A stretch of DNA of 8,655 bases from an uncultured Bacilli bacterium (GTDB lineage Bacteria > Bacillota_I > Bacilli_A > RF39 > UBA660). Both the position numbers and the translations under genes were made by a program. This document shows, piece by piece, positions 1 to 6,114 of the stretch (position 1 is its first letter; every line of letters begins with the position of its first letter). The notes beneath the pieces were generated by a model, which searched no databases, was not told the origin of the DNA, and saw only the letters and a list, made by a program, of their open reading frames with translations. The stretch spans positions 1 through 8,655 of the forward strand of contig CAKOIM010000030.1 of the NCBI GenBank assembly GCA_934086815.1, in the 5' to 3' direction.

Positions 1-218
1 TAGGGTAGAAGTAGAAAAATAAACATATCAATTACACACACAGTACCTTGATAGTTTGTGTTAAATATAGTGTATTTTAACAATACGCATATAAAAAAGT
101 TACTATTCATATCCAATACCCAACACATGTGGAAACAGTCTGTGTGTTAGAAAAAAATAAAAAATAAGTTATAAGTATAGTCTGAAAGTGCTATGTATAT
201 TATGATTTAGGAAAGGAA
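1..218. other. No convincing gene; AT-rich leader region
   Basis: I see no gene, tRNA or clear promoter here. Frame 2 ends at a TAA at 20-22 after six codons, which could be the tail of a gene outside the window, but that is too short to claim. An 8-bp palindrome, CACATGTG, lies at 124-131. TATTAT (198-203) and TATAGT (176-181) resemble -10 boxes but have no matching -35. The 11-mer TAGTCTGAAAG occurs at 178-188 and again at 224-234, inside the following relic, as a short direct repeat 46 bp apart. Confidence 0.4.
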
Positions 219-383
219 GTGATTAGTCTGAAAGAGAGCAATGTTTTATTATATGAAACAGATGAAGCTAAAATTAATGTTGATGTAATTTATGAAAAAT
301 TTAGAATAAAACAAGATAAAGAATATATTTCAAGTATGGATGAAATGTATAAAAGATATTTGGGAGAAATAAATAATAGCTAG
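219..383 (+). pseudogene. RhuM-family relic, internally deleted
   Basis: This 54-codon frame seems to join the two ends of a RhuM-like protein (family of Salmonella virulence protein RhuM; function poorly known, often found near restriction or mobile loci). The first ~20 residues, with SNVLLYETDEAKINVDV, resemble the RhuM N-terminus (typically ..IIIYxTxDGxIxIDV..). The rest, YEKFRIKQDKEYISSMD, resembles its C-terminal tail (..YEKFRxIQDxxYxSDFD..). The roughly 250-300 residues normally between them are absent. GTG at 219 is the formal start, but it lies inside a near-consensus SD (AAGGAAGTGAT, 213-223). With normal spacing, that SD points to CTG at 228, so the original start may have been lost. 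The stop TAG at 381 supplies part of the next gene's SD. The family match is from memory of the motifs. It could instead be a small intact gene. Confidence 0.5.
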
Positions 384-394
384 GAGATTTAAAA

Positions 395-781
395 ATGAAA
401 GTATTAACAATAAAACAACCTTATGCTTCTTTAATAGCCGCGGGGTTAAAAGAGTATGAATTTAGAACTTGGAAAACTAAGTATCGAGGAGAAGTCTTAA
501 TTCATGCTGGAAAATCAGTTGATAAAAAAGCTATGGAAAAGTATAAAATATATAATTTAGATTATCCAAAAGGATGCATTATAGCAAAAGCTACTATTAC
601 TGATTGTATTAAAATAGATGAAGAAGTAAGAAAGATATTTCAAGATAAAGAATCAATAATATATGATAATGTTACAAAAGATTTATCTTGGCAAGGTTAT
701 GGTTTTAAATTAGAAAATGTAACTAAAGTAGAACCAATATATATAAATGGTAAATTAAGTTTTTGGAATTATGATTATTGA
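395..781 (+). CDS. ASCH-domain protein (PUA-like fold)
   Basis: A single ASCH domain fills this 128-residue protein. The N-terminus MKVLTIKQPYASLI is typical of the family. The signature GxKxxExR is present as G17-L-K19-E-Y-E22-F-R24, followed by the usual YRGxxLIHAGK strand (residues 30-40) and a C-terminal GKLSFWNYD. ASCH proteins adopt a PUA-like beta barrel and are thought to bind RNA or modified nucleosides. The E. coli relative YqfB is an N4-acetylcytidine amidohydrolase, but this protein is longer, so the reaction cannot be assigned. It should be soluble and cytoplasmic. GGAG at 383-386, overlapping the stop of the upstream relic, gives 8-nt spacing to ATG 395. The relic and this gene therefore look co-transcribed. 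No terminator follows; the sortase promoter overlaps the TGA stop. Confidence 0.85.
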   Translation: MKVLTIKQPYASLIAAGLKEYEFRTWKTKYRGEVLIHAGKSVDKKAMEKYKIYNLDYPKGCIIAKATITDCIKIDEEVRKIFQDKESIIYDNVTKDLSWQGYGFKLENVTKVEPIYINGKLSFWNYDY

Positions 782-805
782 CAAATAATATATTTAAATG
801 ATAAT
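778..805 (+). promoter_or_regulatory. Promoter for the sortase gene
   Basis: A perfect -35 TTGACA (778-783) overlaps the ASCH stop codon. After a 16-nt spacer comes GATAAT (800-805), 5 of 6 to the -10 consensus. Transcription should start near 812, leaving a leader of about 19 nt that carries the SD AAGGGGG (820-826). The sortase is therefore likely transcribed separately from the ASCH gene, apart from possible read-through. Confidence 0.55.
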
Positions 806-830
806 ATATAGGCAATTTTAAGGGGGATTT

Positions 831-1535
831 ATGGAAAACAGGGAACTAGTTAAATTTATTTGTGCTATTTTTATATCAATTATGGTTTCTTTACTTCTTA
901 TTTTTGCATCTTATGAGCCTAAAAATGTTATTTATGAGGGTAAATTTATAGTGGGTAATGAAAAACAAGAACTAACAAAAGTTAAAAGCTTACAAGAGGA
1001 AAATAATAACGAAGATATAAAAGGCTATTTAACAATACCGGGAACATCTATTAGTGAGCCAGTTTTACAAGGGAAGGATAATGAATTTTATTTAAGCCGT
1101 GGGATAAATAAAAAGAAAAATTTGATTGGTTCAGTATATTTAGATTATCGAGTTAAAATCAATGAAAAAAAGAATATAATATTTAGTCATAATTCTTCGA
1201 CATTAGATGTTCCATTTAAAGAATTAGAAAATTATTACGATAAAGACTATTATTTGAATCATCAATATATTTATTTAGAAGATACAAATAAAATTCAAAA
1301 ATATCAAATATTTTCTGTATTTGTTGAAGTTAAGGATTGGAGTTATATGCAACTTGAATTTTCTCAAGATGAGTGGTTAAATCATATAAATAATTTAAAA
1401 AATAAGTCATGGCATGAAAATGATATTATTTTAGAAAATGATGATGAAATATTAATTCTACAAACATGTAGTCATCATAAAAAGTTTACAAAATATAATA
1501 ACAAGTATTTACTTATTGTAGCGAAAAAGGTTTAA
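831..1535 (+). CDS. Class B sortase, catalytic Arg not found
   Basis: Sortases are membrane-anchored transpeptidases that cut a C-terminal sorting motif and link the protein to the cell envelope. This 234-residue protein has an N-terminal membrane segment (about 8-27) and a class B-type domain: GYLTIPGTSISEPVLQG (65-81), DNEFYLSRG (83-91) and GSVYLDYR (100-107). The likely catalytic His is H120 in IIFSHN, and the Cys is C213 in ILQTC. Their separation of 93 residues is what I recall for S. aureus SrtB. SrtB follows the Cys with an essential Arg on strand beta-8. Here the matching strand reads KYLLIVAK, with Tyr226 (or Lys225) in that place, and there is no Arg anywhere after residue 107. It may have altered activity or be decaying, though the frame is intact. 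The SD AAGGGGG precedes ATG 831. The secreted protein next door is the obvious candidate substrate, although it has its own promoter. Confidence 0.85.
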   Translation: MENRELVKFICAIFISIMVSLLLIFASYEPKNVIYEGKFIVGNEKQELTKVKSLQEENNNEDIKGYLTIPGTSISEPVLQGKDNEFYLSRGINKKKNLIGSVYLDYRVKINEKKNIIFSHNSSTLDVPFKELENYYDKDYYLNHQYIYLEDTNKIQKYQIFSVFVEVKDWSYMQLEFSQDEWLNHINNLKNKSWHENDIILENDDEILILQTCSHHKKFTKYNNKYLLIVAKKV

Positions 1536-1553
1536 GACCTTTTTTCTTTTTTT
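1523..1553 (+). terminator. Rho-independent terminator of srtB
   Basis: AAAAAGGT (1524-1531) pairs with ACCTTTTT (1537-1544) around a 5-nt loop, giving an 8-bp stem. T runs follow at 1540-1545 and 1547-1553. The stem includes the last codons and the TAA stop of the sortase gene. Confidence 0.75.
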
Positions 1554-1581
1554 AAAAAGTTCGACAAAATTCGACTTTTTT
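1554..1581 (+). terminator. Second tandem hairpin after srtB
   Basis: AAAAAGT (1554-1560) plus CGA (1562-1564) pairs with TCG (1571-1573) plus ACTTTTT (1574-1580), with one bulged T at 1561 and a 6-nt loop. The 10-bp stem is A-rich on the left and T-rich on the right, so it could act as a backup terminator in either direction. It ends two bases before the -35 of the next promoter. The loop region also contains the direct repeat TTCGAC-AAAA-TTCGAC. Confidence 0.5.
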
Positions 1582-1582
1582 C

Positions 1583-1611
1583 TTGACAAACATAACTTTT
1601 TCCAGTAGGAT
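1583..1611 (+). promoter_or_regulatory. Promoter of the surface-protein gene
   Basis: A perfect -35 TTGACA (1583-1588) is followed by a 17-nt spacer and TAGGAT (1606-1611), 4 of 6 to the -10 consensus. TATATA at 1611-1616 is an alternative -10, but its spacing is too long. A start near 1618 leaves a leader of about 150 nt, much longer than the others in this window. Confidence 0.65.
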
Positions 1612-1619
1612 ATATAACC

Positions 1620-1733
1620 AATAAGGGAGTTGCTGTTAGTAATTTTCTTTTACGGGTTTTGGTTTTAGGTTATTATATTTTATTGGGTTTTACATACAAT
1701 TCCTTTAAAAGAAAATTTAGTGAATACCTTATT
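1620..1733 (+). promoter_or_regulatory. Foldable 5' leader before the surface gene
   Basis: Two nested inverted repeats are visible. AATAAGG (1620-1626) pairs with CCTTATT (1727-1733), and inside it AATTTTCTTTTA (1641-1652) pairs perfectly over 12 bp with TAAAAGAAAATT (1706-1717), enclosing 53 nt with several GG/GGG tracts. TTCCTT (1700-1705), just inside the 12-bp stem, is complementary to AAGGAA (1757-1762) next to the SD AAGGAG (1761-1766). CCTTA (1727-1731) can alternatively pair with TAAGG (1756-1760). This would allow two exclusive folds that expose or mask the ribosome site. It matches no riboswitch class I recognise. mRNA stabilisation is an equally good explanation. Confidence 0.35.
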
Positions 1734-1771
1734 AGATATAAGAATATTATATTTGTAAGGAAGGAGTTTGT

Positions 1772-3271
1772 ATGAGAAATTACAAGAAATTATTAGTTTT
1801 AGTTTTAGTAGTTTTGTTTGGTTTTGCTACTAATGTTAAAGCGGCATCAAAGTGGGATGTAAAAAGAGAAGAATTAAAAGAAACTACAACAGGTATTAAA
1901 CCAACATTAATTAAAGAAGAAAATACTGTTGTATACACTATACCAGAAGATTATAACGGTAAAAATATTTATATTAATATTAGTGAAGATGTAGCTAATA
2001 TTACAGCTGGAAAATATGTGCCAGGCGATGGAAAAGCATTTACAGTAAAAATTGTAAATAATTCAAAATATAATTATCATTATATGAAGAATTCTTTTAA
2101 ATTAGTTACTGATAGTATGGCAGGTTTGGGAAAAAGTGATGATTATTATTCATTAGATATTAATGGTAATGTTAAAGGAATTTATATAAAGGATACTAAT
2201 TCTTTTGATAATCAACAAATTGCTGCTAAATGGGGGATTAATAGAACTTTAAATGATGCTTTAAAAAAATTATACTCTTTAGAAAATTCAAGTAATGTAA
2301 AAAGAGAAAAAGTAGGTAATACTTGGAAATATGTTTATTATTTTGAAGATGGTACTAATTGTAACTTTTATCAAAAGTGGAGTGCTGATGTTTGTGATAA
2401 AATGTTAACTGATGAAGTATTAGGAAAAGAATTAAAAGATCAAGGATATGAAAATGGTATAGCTGACTTAAATAAATATTATTTAGACTACTATAATAAA
2501 ATGTTTGGCACTGCAGCTAAAAGTCTAGAAGACTTACCAGAAAAAGCAATTTATGGATATTCTGATAGATTAAATGAATATCTTGGTGGTATCTTAAATG
2601 GAAATCGTTATAAAATAAGGGAAACGAATAAGGAAACTAGTGAATTAGGATATAATTGGTTTTACAATAAAGGTGTAGGGTTATATCCAGTTAAAGATGT
2701 AGATGGTAATAAGTATACTTCAAGTAATGTTTCTGATAAAGGTTTTTATCTAGGAGATTATATGCGTAATACTAGTTTAATTACAGAAAAAGTAGTTAAT
2801 AAAGATTTAGCGAATATAGCAAGTAAAACAGAACAAAGTTTAACACCATTTATGATGTTTATAGATTTTAAATATGTAGTAAATGCTCATCAAAGTATGG
2901 ATTTTGGATTAAACATTAAATTTGAATTGGAAAAAGAAGTTAAAAATGGAAAATTAGTAGTAAACTATGTTGATTTAGATGGAAATAAATTAACTGAAAG
3001 TATTATAACTGAAAAAGAAGTTGATACAGAATATGCTACTGAACAAAAAGAATTTGATGGTTATGAATTTGTTAAAGTAGAAGGTAATACTACAGGAAAA
3101 TATATAGATGGTACAGTAGAAGTTACATATGTTTATTCAAATGCTTATGGTGATGTTGATAATAAAGAGGAAGCACCAGTAGTTAAGGAAGAAATAGTTA
3201 CACCTCCACATACTGATGCAACTGTAAGTGCTAATAATATAGTAATGTACTTAAAAAGAGAAGAAAATTAG
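1772..3271 (+). CDS. Secreted MucBP surface protein, stub sorting signal
   Basis: This 499-residue extracellular protein has a Sec signal peptide: positive start, hydrophobic core at residues 7-19, likely cleavage after VKA (24). Residues 25-390 are a large unrecognised region that includes a beta-rich stretch (YVPGDGKAFTVKIVNNS, 82-98) and the only two cysteines, C197 and C208. Residues 393-455 form one MucBP repeat (LVVNYVDLDGNKL..., ending VEVTYVY), a module of mucin-binding and cell-wall proteins. An acidic linker leads to TPPHTDA (477-483), which looks like a PPxTG-type sorting motif with Asp for Gly. Only NNIVMYL and KREEN follow, so the hydrophobic span is about 5-6 residues instead of 15-20. 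The protein may be released rather than anchored. A class B sortase gene lies immediately upstream. SD AAGGAG (1761-1766) supports ATG 1772. A role in adhesion to mucus or host is inference. Confidence 0.75.
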   Translation: MRNYKKLLVLVLVVLFGFATNVKAASKWDVKREELKETTTGIKPTLIKEENTVVYTIPEDYNGKNIYINISEDVANITAGKYVPGDGKAFTVKIVNNSKYNYHYMKNSFKLVTDSMAGLGKSDDYYSLDINGNVKGIYIKDTNSFDNQQIAAKWGINRTLNDALKKLYSLENSSNVKREKVGNTWKYVYYFEDGTNCNFYQKWSADVCDKMLTDEVLGKELKDQGYENGIADLNKYYLDYYNKMFGTAAKSLEDLPEKAIYGYSDRLNEYLGGILNGNRYKIRETNKETSELGYNWFYNKGVGLYPVKDVDGNKYTSSNVSDKGFYLGDYMRNTSLITEKVVNKDLANIASKTEQSLTPFMMFIDFKYVVNAHQSMDFGLNIKFELEKEVKNGKLVVNYVDLDGNKLTESIITEKEVDTEYATEQKEFDGYEFVKVEGNTTGKYIDGTVEVTYVYSNAYGDVDNKEEAPVVKEEIVTPPHTDATVSANNIVMYLKREEN

Positions 3272-3296
3272 AACTTTGCATAAAGTTCTTTTTTTT
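3270..3296 (+). terminator. Terminator of the surface-protein gene
   Basis: GAACTTT (3271-3277) pairs perfectly with AAAGTTC (3282-3288) around a GCAT loop, extended by A3270-T3289, and is followed by eight Ts (3289-3296). It starts on the last base of the TAG stop. The end of the T run is only 14 nt from the next start codon. Confidence 0.85.
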
Positions 3297-3300
3297 AGCA

Positions 3301-3306
3301 TAAAAT
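3301..3306 (+). promoter_or_regulatory. Possible -10 for a leaderless dedA transcript
   Basis: TAAAAT is 5 of 6 to the -10 consensus. A start 6-7 bases beyond it would fall at about 3312, essentially on ATG 3311, giving a leaderless mRNA. That would explain the missing SD. No good -35 is present; TTGCAT at 3276-3281 lies within the terminator stem and loop, at 19-nt spacing. Low-level read-through of the terminator is the alternative. Confidence 0.25.
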
Positions 3307-3310
3307 TAGT

Positions 3311-3844
3311 ATGTATAATTTTTTAATAACTTATAGTTATATAGGAACATTTTTACTTATGTTAATTGAAAATTTGTTTCCTCCGATTCCTAGTGAAGTA
3401 ATATTATTGTTTTCTGGATTTTTAGTAAATAAATTAAATTTAAATATTGTTTTAATGATTTTAGTTGCTTCATTAGGTGCTTTACTTGGGGCTATAATAC
3501 TTTACTTTATTGGAGATAAAATTAAATTTAAAAATCTAGATAAAGCCCAAGAGTTTTTTTCTAAATATGGAATAAAAACTGTTTTCTTAGGGAGGTTTAT
3601 ACCAATATTTAGAAGTGTTATTTCAATACCCGCGGGTATGTTTAAAATAAATTTTAGATTGTTTTTAATTTATACATTTTTAGGTTCCATTATATGGAAT
3701 TCTGTCTTAATTTTCTTAGGGTACATTTTAAATGATAATTGGTATAAGTTTACATATATTTTAAAAAAATATGATTTAATAATTATTTTTTTAGTTTTAA
3801 TTTTTATTGTGGTGAATTTTTTTAAAAAGCAAAAGAAAAGCTAG
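3311..3844 (+). CDS. DedA-family membrane protein
   Basis: This is a 177-residue integral membrane protein of the DedA/SNARE-associated (VTT) family. The family signature is clear: ENLFPPIPSE (20-29) in the first re-entrant segment, GRFIPIFRSVISIPAG (94-109) with the conserved arginines R95 and R101, and hydrophobic spans around 11-19, 31-66, 116-140 and 154-170. DedA members include flippases for undecaprenyl phosphate and phospholipids and are linked to membrane potential and envelope stability; B. subtilis UptA belongs here. Which lipid this one moves cannot be told. It is somewhat shorter than the usual ~200 residues, with a short N-terminus and a trimmed loop after GD (68-69). ATG 3311 is the only reasonable start, because an in-frame stop lies at 3296-3298. 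There is no SD before it. The C-terminus is lysine-rich and cytoplasmic. Confidence 0.88.
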   Translation: MYNFLITYSYIGTFLLMLIENLFPPIPSEVILLFSGFLVNKLNLNIVLMILVASLGALLGAIILYFIGDKIKFKNLDKAQEFFSKYGIKTVFLGRFIPIFRSVISIPAGMFKINFRLFLIYTFLGSIIWNSVLIFLGYILNDNWYKFTYILKKYDLIIIFLVLIFIVVNFFKKQKKS

Positions 3845-3862
3845 TGATTTTTAGGGCTTTTT
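3836..3862 (+). terminator. Weak terminator after dedA
   Basis: AAAAGC (3836-3841) pairs with GCTTTT (3856-3861) across a 14-nt loop, and only five Ts are available at 3858-3862. The left arm covers the last codons of dedA, and the right arm runs into the extended -10 of the dnaB promoter. Termination may be incomplete. Confidence 0.35.
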
Positions 3863-3870
3863 GATATAAT
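3862..3870 (+). promoter_or_regulatory. Extended -10 promoter for dnaB-dnaI
   Basis: TGATATAAT is a perfect extended -10 (TGnTATAAT), with TATAAT at 3865-3870. No clear -35 lies 16-18 bases upstream, which is usual for extended -10 promoters. Transcription should start near 3877, about 16 nt before the dnaB start codon. Confidence 0.65.
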
Positions 3871-3892
3871 AGTGGGGAAAGAAGTGAGCTAA

Positions 3893-5164
3893 ATGGAATA
3901 TGATGTATCTTTATTACCTGCGGATTGTTATTTAGTTGTAAATAAGAGTGTTATAACAGATCAAGATAAAAGATATTTAATATCATTTTACGAACCCTTA
4001 ATGGGACATTTAGCAACTACTTTGTATTTAACTTTATTAAATGATTTAGAAAATAATAAACAAATATCTAGGGACTTTACTCATCATCATTTAATGAGTT
4101 TATTAAAGTGTCCTTTAAAGCAAATAAAAGAAGCGAGATTATCTTTGGAAAGCTTGGGATTACTTAAGACTTATTTAAAAAAAGGAAATATAAATAATTA
4201 TATTTACGAATTGTATAGTCCGCTTACACCAAGTGAGTTTTTTAATCATCCTATTTTAAATATAGTTTTATATAATAATATTGGAGCTAGTGAATATGAT
4301 TATTTAAAAAAGCAGTATCAAAAAATAAAAGTAGATACACGTGATTATTTAGATATTACTAAAAGTATGGATCAAGTATATGAAGCAAGTATTAATACAT
4401 CATCAGTTGAATTAATTGAAAGAAGTACAAGTGATATTAATGTAAAAGACCAAGTAGATTTTGATTTAATTATGTCTAGTATTCCTAAAGGAATTATTAA
4501 TGAAAAAGCATTTAATAAAAAAACTAAAGAATTAATAAATAATTTAGCTTTTGTTTATAAAATTGATAGTTTAAAAATGATGGAATTAATTAGAACTGTA
4601 TTAAATGAATATGGAATGATTGAAAAAAATAATTTGCGAATTGCCGCTAGAAAGATGTTTCAATTTAATAATAATTCTTTGCCAACGCTTATATATCGAT
4701 CTCAACCAGAGTATTTAAAAACTCCGAAAGGTGATAATTCTATGCGTGGTAAAATTATCGAAATGTTTGAAAGTGCTAATCCAGTAGACTTTTTATTTAA
4801 TAAATATCACGGTGTTAAACCTACGAATAGAGATATTAAAATTGTCGAAAGTTTAGTAATTGATTTACAGATGCCTCCGGCAGTAGTTAATGTATTACTT
4901 GATTATGTACTTAAAAAAAATAATAATAAGTTATCGACTAATTATATTGAAACTATAGCGGGCCAATGGAAAAGAGCTAATTTAAAAAATGCGTTGGAAG
5001 CTATGAATTTTGCTGAAAAAGAAGATCGCAGATTGAGTAAAAAATTAAACCCAGTAAAAAAAGAAACTAAGGAACCTATTTGGTTTAATAAAGTAAATGA
5101 GAAGGGTGAAATTAGCGAAGAAGATAAAAATGAATTAGAAAATTTATTGAAGGAGTTTAAATAA
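3893..5164 (+). CDS. DnaB helicase-loading / primosome protein
   Basis: This is the Bacillus-type DnaB (not the E. coli helicase of that name), which remodels origin DNA and with DnaD and DnaI loads the replicative helicase. At 423 residues it is near the expected size (B. subtilis about 470). The N-terminal winged-helix domain, about 8-115, has the family pattern ...ITDQDKRYLISFYEPLMG... (21-38) and ..EARLSLESLGLLKTY (80-94). The C-terminal DnaD-like helical domain, about 293-375, ends in YIETIAGQW (351-359), matching the YxxxIxxxW DNA-binding motif. A charged tail follows. The SD is modest (GAAGTGAG, 3881-3888). The stop overlaps the start of dnaI, so the two are one operon and translationally coupled. 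No dnaD is seen in the window. Confidence 0.9.
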   Translation: MEYDVSLLPADCYLVVNKSVITDQDKRYLISFYEPLMGHLATTLYLTLLNDLENNKQISRDFTHHHLMSLLKCPLKQIKEARLSLESLGLLKTYLKKGNINNYIYELYSPLTPSEFFNHPILNIVLYNNIGASEYDYLKKQYQKIKVDTRDYLDITKSMDQVYEASINTSSVELIERSTSDINVKDQVDFDLIMSSIPKGIINEKAFNKKTKELINNLAFVYKIDSLKMMELIRTVLNEYGMIEKNNLRIAARKMFQFNNNSLPTLIYRSQPEYLKTPKGDNSMRGKIIEMFESANPVDFLFNKYHGVKPTNRDIKIVESLVIDLQMPPAVVNVLLDYVLKKNNNKLSTNYIETIAGQWKRANLKNALEAMNFAEKEDRRLSKKLNPVKKETKEPIWFNKVNEKGEISEEDKNELENLLKEFK

Positions 5165-6051
5165 TGGAAAAAATTAGTTTAAATTTAAAAGATAAAGTGA
5201 ATCTTGAATTAGAAAAAGAACTACAAATATCTTTGCAAAACAAAGAATTTTGTAATTTAGTAAAAAGACTTAAACTGCCTAAAAAGGAAGTGTTATATAA
5301 TAATACAAAGCTAATGGATACAGTGGAAGAACTTGAAAATTGTAAAAATTGTAAAGGGTTGTCTATGTGTAAAAATAAAGTTTTAGGACACGTATTATAT
5401 CCATCTTATGATGAAACTTTAAAATTTATTTATTCTCCATGTAAATATCAAAAAGAATTAATTGAAAAAGAAAAAAATAAAAGAAATAAAATAAATGAAA
5501 TAAGTAATGCACGAATGAAAGATATTGATATTTATGATAAAAACAGAATGGAAGTTATAAAGTGGTTAAAACAATTTTTTGATAATTATGAAAAAGTAAA
5601 CACTTTAAAAGGCTTATATTTACATGGTAATTTTGGATGTGGTAAAACTTACTTAATATCAGCACTTTTAAATGAATTAAAAATTAAAAAACATGCTAAT
5701 ATTGACGTAGTATATTTTCCGGAAGTTCTTAGGGAATTAAAGGAAGATTTTAGTTTAATGGAAAGTAAAATAAAGCATTATCAAAATGTAGATATTTTAC
5801 TGATTGATGATATTGGAGCAGAAAATGTTACTCCTTGGAGTAGGGATGAAATTTTAGGAACAATATTGCAATATCGTATGAATAATAAATTAACTACTTT
5901 TTTTACTTCTAATTTTACAATTGAAGAATTAGAAAGTCAGTTGGCAGTTACAAAACAAAGTGAAGATTTAGTTAAAGCAAGAAGAATAATTGAACGAATT
6001 AAACAATTGTGTGATGTTAAAGAAGTAATAAGTGTTAATCGAAGAAATTGA
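5164..6051 (+). CDS. Primosomal protein DnaI (helicase loader ATPase)
   Basis: DnaI is an AAA+ ATPase of the DnaC/IstB type that binds the replicative helicase and loads it on DNA. In this 295-residue protein, the N-terminal helicase-binding region has zinc ligands C60, C63, H76 and C93, with spacing close to the C-C-H-C zinc site of B. subtilis DnaI. Walker A is GNFGCGKT (155-162) and Walker B is ILLIDDIGAE (211-220, D215-D216). Sensor I is FFTSN (246-250), and the arginine-rich RRIIERIK (273-280) lies at the expected finger position. ATG 5164 overlaps the dnaB stop by one base (TAATG), and SD AAGGAG (5150-5155) sits 8 nt upstream. It depends on the dnaB promoter. It ends in TGA, as expected under the standard code. 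Confidence 0.93.
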   Translation: MEKISLNLKDKVNLELEKELQISLQNKEFCNLVKRLKLPKKEVLYNNTKLMDTVEELENCKNCKGLSMCKNKVLGHVLYPSYDETLKFIYSPCKYQKELIEKEKNKRNKINEISNARMKDIDIYDKNRMEVIKWLKQFFDNYEKVNTLKGLYLHGNFGCGKTYLISALLNELKIKKHANIDVVYFPEVLRELKEDFSLMESKIKHYQNVDILLIDDIGAENVTPWSRDEILGTILQYRMNNKLTTFFTSNFTIEELESQLAVTKQSEDLVKARRIIERIKQLCDVKEVISVNRRN

Positions 6052-6081
6052 ACTGTTTTACTTTTTAAAATAGAATATTTG

Positions 6082-6090
6082 TGATATTAT
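6082..6090 (+). promoter_or_regulatory. Extended -10 promoter for the membrane protein
   Basis: TGATATTAT has the extended -10 TG and TATTAT (6085-6090, 5 of 6). The -35 area is only a T run (TTTTTA, 6062-6067). The predicted start is near 6097, giving a leader of about 18 nt to GTG 6115. With no terminator after dnaI, read-through transcription is also likely. Confidence 0.5.
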
Positions 6091-6114
6091 ATTAGTATAA
6101 AAGGATTGATTAAT

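Noticed and set aside
36..147. ACACACAG (36-43) and CTGTGTGT (140-147) as an inverted repeat
   Set aside because: Only 8 bp of simple CA/TG sequence with a 96-nt gap and no extension; no target duplication or gene supports a mobile element.
1565..1575. CAAAATTCGAC recurs as its reverse complement at 8544-8554
   Set aside because: An 11-mer shared once in an AT-rich window of this size is expected by chance, and the contexts differ (hairpin versus promoter).
1654..1687. GG/GGG tracts as a possible G-quadruplex
   Set aside because: Only two tetrads are possible and one loop is about 15 nt, so stability would be low.
3271..3288. GAAC...GTTC resembling a LexA site
   Set aside because: The half-sites are 10 bases apart instead of 4, and the sequence is a perfect terminator stem followed by eight Ts.
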